From NCBI GenBank assembly GCA_964036045.1, contig OZ038381.1:146329596-146393595 (forward strand): DNA of 64,000 nt, given 5' to 3'. This DNA comes from Eutreptiella sp. 'Long Island Sound 2002' (lineage: Eukaryota > Euglenozoa > Euglenophyceae > Eutreptiales > Eutreptiaceae). A model generated the notes under the pieces. It ran no database searches. It saw nothing but the letters and a program-made list of their open reading frames with translations, and was not told where the DNA came from. Positions 32,001 to 39,727 of the stretch are shown piece after piece. Position 1 is the stretch's first letter. Each line of letters opens with the position of its first letter. The position numbers were made by a program, and so were the translations under genes.

Positions 32001-33861
32001 ATCCCGACTCCTGGGGTCTAACCCTATTGTCTGGCTGTGTGACCAGGAGCCTGTGAAGTCTTTTCAGAAGGGCCCACCACCAGAAAAAGCGAAGTTAAAA
32101 CGCCGATGGACTTACCTGAGCCAGTTCAGGCTGACAGTGCATCATATCCCCGGGATTAAGAATGAACTGTCTGACTATATATCGCGCAACAACTTCGATG
32201 CGCTTATTGGTGAGAGCTCTGAGGCACTCGCCAAAGAGGCTTTCCAGCGTATGGATGTCCAGCTTGACCTGTCCATGCGCACTGCTGGAATCCTGGAGGG
32301 TTGGGGTCTAACCGACTATCAGTCAGAGTATGAAGAAATTCTCCAAACCCTCAACACTGGTCTCGAACCCCGTGTCATTGACGGGCACCAGTGGTATAAA
32401 AACAATCAGTACCTCTTCTACGAGGACCGAATTGTGGTGCCTGAGGCACGACTGGATGGGTGCCTACAGTGGTCCCATCTCAGTTCTGGTCACACTGGCG
32501 CTAATCGCTCAGTGGACTTCTTCCGTGAGTGTTTCTACTCTAGTCTAACCCTGACTGAACTGAGGTCGCGTATGCAGACCATTGTGGATGCTTGTGGCTG
32601 TCATGCCAGCAAGCAAAGTGACAGTAGGGATAGGGGTCTGATCTCCAGCTTACCCATACCCTATTGTGCTAACTCTCTTCTCTACGTGGATTACATCCAC
32701 GGCTTACCACGCTTTGGCGGCTATGATAGTTGCCTCGTGGTCACTTGTGGTCTATCTCGCTTCACCCGTGTGTTCCCTTGCAATAAGAAAATCACAGGTG
32801 AGCAGACTGTAAAAATGTTGGTCGAACAATGGTTCGAACCCTATGGAGCACCTAAACAGGTGCACTCTGATGAAGATGTACGCATCCGCAGTGACACTGG
32901 GTGGTACAAACGAGTGCTAAATGCCCTCAACGTGGAGGTAACCACAGGTGTGCCCTACACTCACATGTCTAACCCTCTCTGTGAGAGACAAAACCGTGTG
33001 GTGGAGCAAAACTTAAGAATCCTGATGAAACAGGAGCGCACCAAGGACTGGGTACGCCTAGTGCCCTGGGCAGTTCTGTCCATGAACTCACAGCGGAGCT
33101 CTTCTACGGGTTTCACCCCCCACGAACTGTTCCATGGAGGACGACCTGCTTGGTTCTTCAAAACCCCCTTTCCTGAGGACTTCAAGAGCCCTGTGGGAGA
33201 TTGGCTAGAACACAAGCAGTCTCTGGCTAACCAGGCTGGTACTAACCTGAGGCACATTCGTGACCGTGAACAGAGCCGACGGAACCGCCTACGGCGACCT
33301 GCCAGCTTCAAGGTTGGTGACCTTGTTTTGGTACACCATTCACGCCTACCCTCCTGGCCACGTAACTGCCTACAGGACCCTTACTTTGGACCCTATCGTA
33401 TCATCAGGATAGATGGATCCAGGATCCATGTCAGGTGCAGTCCACGTCTAGGTGGTGAACTGCTATGTGCTCCTAAGCAGCTGAGGCACTATCACTCCCC
33501 TGACGACTTGTCTTGGGATGAGTGGCGCCTCAGCGACAGTGAGATTGAACGTATAGACCTAGAGAACGCTGCCAGTCCAGAGGAGGCAGACGAACTCGAA
33601 GAGATGACTGCCGATGAGATGGCAGTCGATGGTTACTACGTGGTTGCAGGTATTGCTCGCCACGAGTATAAACAGGGCTGGAAATTCCTTACCCTGTGGG
33701 ATGGCTATGGGTTGTCCGAGGCGACCTGGGAACCTATGTCAGCCTTCATACAACCAGATGGGAGTATCAACCCCATCTTCCGCACTTATCTCGTTGAGAA
33801 CAACGAGGGGCAGCTCCTAACCCGTGCTGAGACTATGTCCCAGCGTAAGAAGCGAAACTAA
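29083..33861 (+). CDS. pol: retrotransposon 1 Pol polyprotein
   Basis: 1592 uninterrupted codons; 29083 is only the first near-cognate codon (TTG). The frame is continuous with gag across TAG 29056-29058, so 29059 is the likely start of the readthrough product. Domains: aspartic protease (LDTGATLSIV, residues 18-27); a DIRS-like module (about 165-265, LAYANPPFSLLAKVL and PDWG); an acidic linker; reverse transcriptase (about 600-790; first Asp in KMDKRSGFW about 664; catalytic HIDD about 738-741, where Y/F-x-DD is usual); RNase H (ITDASDVGG about 889; YDQELLA); integrase with an HHCC-like zinc region (HLSSGH, then CGC, tighter than CX2C) and D-D-E at about 1203, 1263 and 1301; chromodomain about 1515-1575 (YVVAGIARHEYKQGWKFLTL and ATWEP). 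It ends at TAA. Confidence 0.93.
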   Translation: MVFWILVRIGDQVFRAVLDTGATLSIVARRLLKTFRKTKTVAIRVGDGRTIHSLGGVDVTICPGDETVTQHCRVLDTDAFDIVIGTDFLRRNPQVKMLSLQRPYSLHCDFGSGLFSVPLELSGRKESGLRYATKTNYRTENYQLARHVLENGLAALQVNLDEIQVELFASQQQHIMQLYCSKQMNNAFRFFWKAMGLAYANPPFSLLAKVLTKIAYEGGRVVMCTPDWGCSGEHAYWRRMLDRMTVGRVQLPDGPIYVPEDSDTAMQAPEWASFLSIIDGSLNPVPLCDLDQVLLKEVMAENRGLTLYDLKNRSPEHLSATLTGCESPDDYLEPAAVKEDADDQLSEIASTIPSVDPSCVDLKHSAFLAQLLLEEVDLESTSEPASSVGKPVLHMQPVHTGEPVAQSTDALARPAANNMPLSEHDTQELRRLLYLKAEGIERQERLQYLRQTWKYSIWSEEDDESYTLPDPEIPLVYSLHYGQQHPPEWDDGTVPAETADRHKKKEHGKSNLHAEEDFLQKVESLNLDPRLKKLLITYEEVFGALPPPLSCKKLVQMDLKLKPEFEKTRVRRRPYPAPEEQVEEIERQIQECIDAGLVEEYKHGDYPHHCSPCFLVAKPGSTALRLVVDYGEVNKKTQNHSGSIPNMENTLERIAKCRYKTKMDKRSGFWQVDLTAAAQELLAFITPKGRVFKWKVMPFGVANAPALFQELMNKILYILRRRPLVQELISRGAEMEAHIDDVSLGTNTKEDHVLLLREFFTVCQENHLRIKLEKCEFLKEEMEYLGFDVGYGWWKPAASKMQPLQDMQIRNDPKKGLHDVRSFVGACNFYRRHIHNFTYSSAPLTDLIKKTTPWRWTSREEECLQELKKKIASSNCLGVPRPEGEIVLITDASDVGGGGTIYQWQELNPAELTHCHYRTTGLNRDGSLKHDYPTSEWRLVPLGHWNWKWNQARSNYSTYDQELLAGMLVLSSQSRLLGSNPIVWLCDQEPVKSFQKGPPPEKAKLKRRWTYLSQFRLTVHHIPGIKNELSDYISRNNFDALIGESSEALAKEAFQRMDVQLDLSMRTAGILEGWGLTDYQSEYEEILQTLNTGLEPRVIDGHQWYKNNQYLFYEDRIVVPEARLDGCLQWSHLSSGHTGANRSVDFFRECFYSSLTLTELRSRMQTIVDACGCHASKQSDSRDRGLISSLPIPYCANSLLYVDYIHGLPRFGGYDSCLVVTCGLSRFTRVFPCNKKITGEQTVKMLVEQWFEPYGAPKQVHSDEDVRIRSDTGWYKRVLNALNVEVTTGVPYTHMSNPLCERQNRVVEQNLRILMKQERTKDWVRLVPWAVLSMNSQRSSSTGFTPHELFHGGRPAWFFKTPFPEDFKSPVGDWLEHKQSLANQAGTNLRHIRDREQSRRNRLRRPASFKVGDLVLVHHSRLPSWPRNCLQDPYFGPYRIIRIDGSRIHVRCSPRLGGELLCAPKQLRHYHSPDDLSWDEWRLSDSEIERIDLENAASPEEADELEEMTADEMAVDGYYVVAGIARHEYKQGWKFLTLWDGYGLSEATWEPMSAFIQPDGSINPIFRTYLVENNEGQLLTRAETMSQRKKRN

Positions 33862-35148
33862 CTACCCTGTGTCAGTCTACTGACCCTGTCTGTGCCCTGC
33901 AGACCCATGCCTATGGTTTCCAGCGTGAGCCAGGTGACCGTTTATCAAGATGGCAGTCACCCAGCGAGTGTTTGCCTTGTTGACCATGTGTTGCATGGGT
34001 ACTGCCCTAATGTAATGACCTTGGTGAGCCAACGAAGAACGGTGGCTTTCTACACCAGGGGGGAATGACAAGCAAGGTGTTATGAGACAAGGTATGTCTT
34101 CCCTCCTTGGGGACAAGCGAGCCCACAGTTAGGACCCCTGACTGGTCCAGACCCATGGGGTTCTACCCTTCCTTACAGGGTTTACCTTACCCTTACCTGC
34201 CATAACGTATGTGTGAGTGTGCTAGTCCTAAGGTCCTGAGAGCAAGCCGCAGAAGTGGTGTCCTAATTATACCCAGGTCTGCGCCCTTGCTAAACCCGGA
34301 GGGTTGGCTTATTGATGCCACGGGGTACGCCCCGGGTCTCCCCTCCCCTATGCGCCCAATTTCTGTGCTGGCGCAAAACCTTGGGGGAATACCCAGAGTG
34401 TTAGTCCAGGTATTGTTTTCCCTACCTACCTGACTACTACAGGGAGGGGTGGCCAAAAGCTATGAAGGCATGCAAAACGCCTGTTTGCTATGTGGCCAAA
34501 AACACTAACCTAACCACTGTCACAGCCCACCAGCCCAGCTAAAATTGCAGGAAAAGGGTGGGACAGTGACACGCCCCCTACAGGTCCTACACACCCTACA
34601 GTGGCACCATCCTGGTGGGCGAGCACTGGGCAACTGGCTCTAGCCCCCACTCAGGACTATCACTCCTACACGCACACTCTACTTGGCGTTGCGGAGGTGA
34701 AGTTCTCATGGGTCCTAACGACCCTCCTGTGAAAAGGACAAGAGAACACAGCGCTCCTAAGCAGCTGTGGCCTAACAGGGGACGCCACAACGCGTTTCCC
34801 CTGCTAGGGCTTGGAGGGAAGGGGTGCTCTCGTTGCGTGCACAGCGCAGATGTCGTTGAAGTCGGACTGTCCTCGCCACTCCTGGCTGAGGCACAGTGAT
34901 TTGATTTGTGATCAGCGCCCCTGTTTTGCTGGGGCAGAAAAATGGTAGCCGCCGAAGGCAGCTGCTGCGTGCACCAATCACCCTAACCTCTCCCACCTGT
35001 ACAAAAGAGGCAGATGAAGGGGCGTTTGCGACTGTGGAACCAAGCCACACTCCAGGTATTATACCCTTCTCAGTGTGACCTATAATACGCTGTTCGCAAA
35101 CACGCTGCAGGTGCAGCTACCCCTGTCAAGCAAGCAAGCTTTAAGAAA

Positions 35149-35182
35149 CTCCTCGGGTTCTCTTAAAGAAAGTACCGAGGAG
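35149..35182 (+). promoter_or_regulatory. covarying RNA hairpin in retrotransposon 1
   Basis: CTCCTCGG at 35149-35156 pairs with CCGAGGAG at 35175-35182, with an inner TTCT/AGAA stem and an 18-nt enclosed segment. The homologous 34 nt in the inverted copy (62719-62752) has CTCCGCCC and GGGCGGAG: three pairs differ on both sides and pairing is kept, while the loop differs at only two positions. A second stem, CTTTAAGA (35139-35146) with TCTTAAAG (35161-35168), would interlock as a pseudoknot in this copy but is not kept in the other. Confidence 0.7.
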
Positions 35183-35284
35183 CCTCTGGGTAACCTAAAC
35201 AAGGTTTACCGTGCGCAATTCGCGTGGCCTACCCTTTAATGCATCATGTGCACGCAGGGAAGGGAGGCGTAACCACAGACTCAA

Positions 35285-35306
35285 CCAGGAGGTGAGCTCC
35301 TCCTGG
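35285..35306 (+). promoter_or_regulatory. 8-bp-stem hairpin, conserved in the inverted copy
   Basis: CCAGGAGG and CCTCCTGG are separated by TGAGCT. The identical hairpin lies at 62547-62568 in the relative. Confidence 0.55.
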
Positions 35307-36149
35307 GCTAACCTACCTTACTCACCATGCATTGTGCGAATGCCGCATTGAAACGAACACAAAACAAACCTAAGCGTTTTAAGCAACTCAACTTGAACGC
35401 TACGGCCGCACACGTACAAACGCTTACCTGTGAAGAAGGAAACAAGGGTGGATTAGGGATACAGGTGAAGCGATACAGCGTGTGGATGCCTAGATTAGGC
35501 ACATGCATCGCGAGCACAGCGCATATTCTAACCCTACGTGCGCGCTGCGCGCTCCATCCGCATCACATACCTTTCATTCCTGCTTTCGCCTGTGCAGAGC
35601 ACGAGAGATGAACACCCGACCCCCCAACGAGCACAGCGTTGACAACCCTAACGTTTTGACGGAACAACCAACACGAACGCAATGCGTGAGTGTGAAGTGA
35701 CACAGACATACCTGGGAGACGGGTTGTTGAACTGCTCTGTGGTGCGGGCTGATTTTGAATACTTTACTCTGAAGTTTATAAAAATTTTGATGCAACTGTG
35801 CATAAATTCTCTCTAAAACCTTAAAAACTACGGCTCATACCTTCTTTTCCAAAAGCCGTTTTCGCTTGCGCAACCCTTTTCTTGGCGTCCGCTTCGTTTG
35901 CGCTTGTCTGCGACTTTAAGTTATGTGTAAAAATGACGATTTCCCGCTTGGTTTCGTCGATTTTCAACGATTTCACTTGCTAAATCGCAGCCCCTTCCGC
36001 AAAACCGCAGGAATCACTCCCTGCTGGTTCCATTTTCTATTTTTTTCAGCTCCTGGGGGTTTGTGACCTCCATTGGGAGTATTGCTCCGCCCTGGCCCTT
36101 GGTCAGGACGTTTACTAAAACGCTGCTTATACGGCAATAACCGTCCGCA

Positions 36150-36230
36150 TTAGAGCGTTCGACTGTACCCTAGTGGACAGACACATGTGCTCTGGACAGG
36201 GAGTCGTGGGTTCAATTCCCACTGCCCCCA
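36150..36230 (+). other. tRNA-like segment with Pol III A- and B-box matches
   Basis: TACCCTAGTGG (36166-36176) resembles an A box and GGTTCAATTCC (36209-36219) a B box. GTGGG-TTCAATT-CCCAC forms a perfect T-arm, followed by TGCCCCCA. No matching 5' acceptor strand or clean anticodon stem can be drawn, so it is tRNA-derived and not a functional tRNA gene. The inverted relative keeps both boxes at 61498-61550. Confidence 0.5.
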
Positions 36231-36458
36231 CACTCTTTCCAAAAGTTTTCGCCTCACGCCGACGACTTTTGAGGAATGCCCCTTCGAAGGGACATCATTC
36301 ACGGTACATTACACTGTTTTTCAAGGGTCCATACAGTGTGATAGGCTTCTATGAAGTGATGAGAATGTTTTTGGTAAGTTTAAGCATTTTTTTTGGAGTA
36401 ATTTTGGGAAATTTGAGCCTTTTTCCTTGGTCCTACTAGCTTGATCAACTAGTACTCC

Positions 36459-36465
36459 AGGGGGG
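36459..36465 (+). promoter_or_regulatory. polypurine tract of retrotransposon 1
   Basis: AGGGGGG lies immediately before the 3' LTR, the usual place for plus-strand priming. The relative has GGGGG at the same place (60664-60668, minus strand). Confidence 0.65.
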
Positions 36466-37190
36466 AGTAAGAAAACGTCACTGCCATGTCTTTCTTGGAG
36501 GGCTTGATCCAGGCTAAGCCCCCCTTAAAACCCTTTGTTGATGCTGAGACAGACTTAAGTGTTTTTATCACTCTTTTGTGGCCTAAAGTACACTTTCTCA
36601 AGGTAACTAGGGTTGTGACCCTAGCCCCCCCCATGAAGTTCACCCCTACCACTCAACTGAGCGGAGGTACCTTCCTTCATGGAGGTCATACCAAAATAAA
36701 TCAGGCATTCCATGCTTGTGGGCCTTGGAGGTTAAGCCTAAGTGGTCTCCCACCCCAAGACCCCTATACTCAATTGATTCTACCACTTATTGTGGTCCTA
36801 CTTTGTAACTGTTTCTGAATTCAGTTGCCTGGCCAAGTCATTTTCTGTGTGGTCCTGACATCTATGCCCCTCAGTCCTAACCAGCACCATTTCACCCAAA
36901 AGAGTGCACATGAAGTGCCTATTACAACCTCTGAGGCTAGAGTCTGACCAATTTTCATATAAAACCTTTTGCATTATTCATTTGTGATTGAATCTATGTT
37001 CATATACCTGCTTTGTCTAACTGCAGCCCTTCTGTGTTACACTGGATTCCAAAACCAATCATTGATTTCATTGATTCGATCCATATTCAGTCCTTGCTCT
37101 ACTTGCTGCTTTGGTTTGGGGTTTTCCACTACAAAACCAACTTGCAGGAATACATCAAAAGACCTAGGGCATAATTCAAGGACATCTTTC
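36466..37190 (+). repeat. 3' LTR of retrotransposon 1
   Basis: 725 bp, aligned base for base with 26081-26805 apart from three substitutions. Followed by TCACCA, the repeat of the left flank. Confidence 0.92.
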
Positions 37191-38540
37191 TCACCATGGT
37201 CCCAGAGAAATGAGTAAAACTCAAAAATCATTTTACATGATTTTTCATCAATTCGTTTGTGTGGTAACTTGTTGCAATTTTACCATAGCCATTCTCACTG
37301 TCCTAAAATGAAGGTGACTCAAGGTGAGAAAGCACATACTTCAGTGTTGCTTAGAAAAATGATATTGGTCCTCAAAACTTTTTTATGTTGGAGATATGAA
37401 GGAAGCACAAAAGGCACGTTTGAGGGGTTCTCCAGGTGTGGTTCATGGGTGAAGTTGTTGGGGATGCAAAAATGGTAGAAAACTTTGATTTCAACGAAGT
37501 GAAATATGGAATGTGGGTGTCTCACTGTTTACTTCCCATATATGCATGCATGCAGTGGCGCGAAGATATGTGTAAAACACGAAATGTCACTTTGGAGTGT
37601 TTTTGAGGGTTAGGCAAAAAGTGATTCATGGGTCATTTTGTAAAGATTACGGAAAAAAACCCTTATTGAGTTTCGATAACGTTGAAAGCGTATTTTAAAG
37701 CCCACCTTCTCTACTTTCTGATGGCGCTTTGCCTGAAGCAATTTGAGACAGAGAGGTCCAAGTGTTGTGGCATCATGACCCAAAAAATTGAATACATGCT
37801 TGCATGTACCAAGTTAACCACAATGGGAAACATTCATTCTCCTTTACAGAAATTCAAAGTAAACAAATTTTGGAAAGTTCGAACTTCCCATGGTCGCAGA
37901 GAAATGGGTAAAATTCCAAAAAACATTTTACATGATTTTTCATCAATTGCTTTGCGTGGTAATCTGTTGCTATTTTACCATAGCCATTCTCAATTTTCTA
38001 TAATGAAAGTCACTCAAGGTTAAGAAGCACATAGTTCAGTGTTGTGTAGAAAAATGATATCGATCTCCAAACCTTTTTTCTCTTGGAGGTATGAAGGAAG
38101 CGCAAAAGGCACTTTTGACGTTTTTTTTTTAAGTTTGGCTCATGGGTGAAGTTGTTGGGGATAGAAGGATTGGTGGAAGGATTGATTTCAACGAGGTGAA
38201 ATATGGGATCAGAGCGTCTTACTGTTCACTTCCGATATATGCGTGATTGGAACATTTTCAGGGCAGTGGCGCGAAGATATACGTAAGACACCAAATTTTC
38301 TTTTTCTGGTGCTTTTCCGGGTTGGGCAAAACGTGATTCATGGGGCATTTTGTAAATATCATGGAAAAGAGCCCTTGTTGTTTGACAAGGTAAATAATGT
38401 AATTTAAGGCCAGTGCTTTCCACTGTAAGATGGCGCTTTGCCCGACGCAGTTGGAGCCAATAGTGCAAAGATATGCGCGAAATGAATTACGCCATTTTCG
38501 ACATTTTCGGCCTTTTGGTACCTCAACATTTAGTGACAAA
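37191..38540. repeat. tandem dimer of a 697-bp repeat
   Basis: Landmarks recur about 697 bp apart: CAGAGAAAT (37201 and 37898), TTTTACCATAGCCATTCTCA (37281 and 37973), GGTGAAGTTGTTGGGGAT (37449 and 38145), GCAGTGGCGCGAAGATAT. The partial unit left of retrotransposon 1 (25870-26080) fits the missing part of the first unit. This is satellite-like DNA without coding potential. Confidence 0.75.
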
Positions 38541-39162
38541 CTTCAATGAAATCATAACTTTGAAGAAAGTGAGGGTGGGAAATGGACAATCAAGCTCCTG
38601 GTGACATGGCTGCAGGTAACAAAGCTCGTCATAGCGCGTGACTCCACTACACAGGGCAACTGTAGGCCGTGGGCAATAAAACAATGAAATGGGACAACAC
38701 AAACATCAAAGGTATGCTATGCTACACTTCAAGCCTGCCCATCACAAGGCGGCAGCAGTCTGTAGCGCCTTGAAAACGCGTTGTCGTAGCCCTCCAGCGC
38801 TCGCTGGCGTCGCTTGGCAGCGCGTAGCTCCAGGATTTCGACGATTTTGACCACTGTTGAAAGTATTCTCAAGTCACTCAAAGTAGTCCCTCATGATACT
38901 TGCATATCCTGAAAAAAATTACACTTTCGAACCTGTAGAAGGCTCCAGTAAGTCCAAAGCGTCGTGTTCCGAAGTCCTTATCGTTGTCGTTGTCGCTGCA
39001 GCGCGCTTACACCTGCGCTTTCCCCGTTTTCAAAGTAATTTCAAGCCTATTTTGAGGTAAATGGAAGTATACCTTCAACTTTTCAAAGTTTCTTCAACTT
39101 TTTGTTAAATTCAAGCAAGGAACTCACTTTAAAGGAACAGCGTCCGCTGGCCCAGCTTCTGC
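38541..39162. other. no convincing gene
   Basis: AT-rich and unique-looking. One GGGCAACTGTAGGCCGTG motif lies near 38648 and a short CCAGCGCTCGCTGG palindrome near 38797. Confidence 0.45.
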
Positions 39163-39420
39163 GTGTTGTCCTCGTCGTCGTCATCCTGCTCGAATTCAGA
39201 TTACTGGACTGTCATATCTTGGGTGCATATTAAAAAGCCTTTTTCCCTATTCGAGACATGGCGGTTTGCCGCCCAGAACAACATCATAAGCTGCCCACAA
39301 TGCGAGGTTCCTCGACGGACAGGCGCGGGAATGAAACCCATACAAGTAGATCATGCCACTCTAAAATGCCCTGGGTGCAAAGCACTGCCAAGTGAGGCAC
39401 CAATAGCCAAGACAGAGTGA
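39163..39420 (+). CDS. unrecognised 85-codon frame with two CX2C pairs
   Basis: The frame contains ISCPQCEVPRRTGAG and, 20 residues later, TLKCPGCKALPSEAP, so two CX2C pairs could bind one zinc ion. Upstream it is Ser-rich and probably noncoding; an exon starting near the ATATT before VHIKKPFS is possible. It ends at TGA next to repeat R. No family is recognised. It may be a chance frame or an exon of a zinc-ribbon protein. Confidence 0.22.
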   Translation: MLSSSSSSCSNSDYWTVISWVHIKKPFSLFETWRFAAQNNIISCPQCEVPRRTGAGMKPIQVDHATLKCPGCKALPSEAPIAKTE

Positions 39421-39511
39421 CATATGGCAAACAAATATTGCTGGGCTATCACAAGGAGAGGAAGCAGTTTAAAATGCGTGATGAAGTTGAAAGAATAAAG
39501 CATGACCAAAG

Positions 39512-39727
39512 CCCGTTTTCGTTGTCTTGCACTTCAAAATCAAATTGTTTCCAATGTTCTCCATTTCAATTGATTTTATCGGCAAATACAGGACACAGGC
39601 AACAGCAGGAAGACAAAGTTGTGAATGAACATTGAGCTGTACCAAGTGGCTGGTCCGGTAATGGGGGTTCACATGCCTAAATAACAAGAACATTAATCTA
39701 GTATTACAATCATTAGAAGGCAATAAC
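39512..39727. repeat. repeat R, left part, interrupted by retrotransposon 2
   Basis: Matches 17111-17310 and ends in the 5-bp target duplication ATAAC (39723-39727). It continues at 52891 on the other side of the element. Confidence 0.8.

Larger units (their letters stand above)
33862..36458 (+). other. long noncoding 3' region of retrotransposon 1
   Basis: 2.6 kb between pol and the polypurine tract without a convincing sense frame; most Ty3/gypsy elements have little sequence here. It is conserved in order in the inverted relative at 60664-63690, with blocks such as AGAGAACACAGCGC, GTGCATCGCGAGCACAGCGC and ACATCATTCACGGTACATTA shared. It contains the two hairpins and the tRNA-like segment listed separately. 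On the opposite strand, Y-rich CAG followed at once by GTRNG recurs (junctions near 34996, 35427 and 35711). Role unknown; packaging, dimerisation or a passenger RNA are possibilities. Confidence 0.6.
26081..37190 (+). mobile_element. retrotransposon 1: complete Ty3/gypsy element, chromovirus type
   Basis: An 11.1-kb element bounded by 725-bp LTRs and by the direct repeat TCACCA (26075-26080 and 37191-37196), the likely target duplication. Order: LTR, primer binding site, gag in two overlapping-frame pieces, UAG, pol (protease, DIRS-like module, RT, RNase H, integrase, chromodomain), a 2.6-kb noncoding region with structured segments, polypurine tract, LTR. By eye the two LTRs differ at three positions (26091/36476, the AAC/GAC near 26166, and a G/C near 26370), so insertion is recent. 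The LTR ends are AGTAAG and ATCTTTC, not the usual TG and CA. Pol is intact, Gag appears frameshifted, and a zinc-knuckle cysteine is lost. Confidence 0.92.

Noticed and set aside
35139-35182. H-type pseudoknot in retrotransposon 1
   Set aside because: Both stems can be drawn here, but the CTTTAAGA/TCTTAAAG stem is not preserved in the relative. Only the covarying hairpin is kept as a claim.
36150-36230. functional tRNA gene
   Set aside because: A good T-arm and both promoter boxes are present, but no 5' acceptor strand pairs with TGCCCCC and no clean anticodon stem exists.
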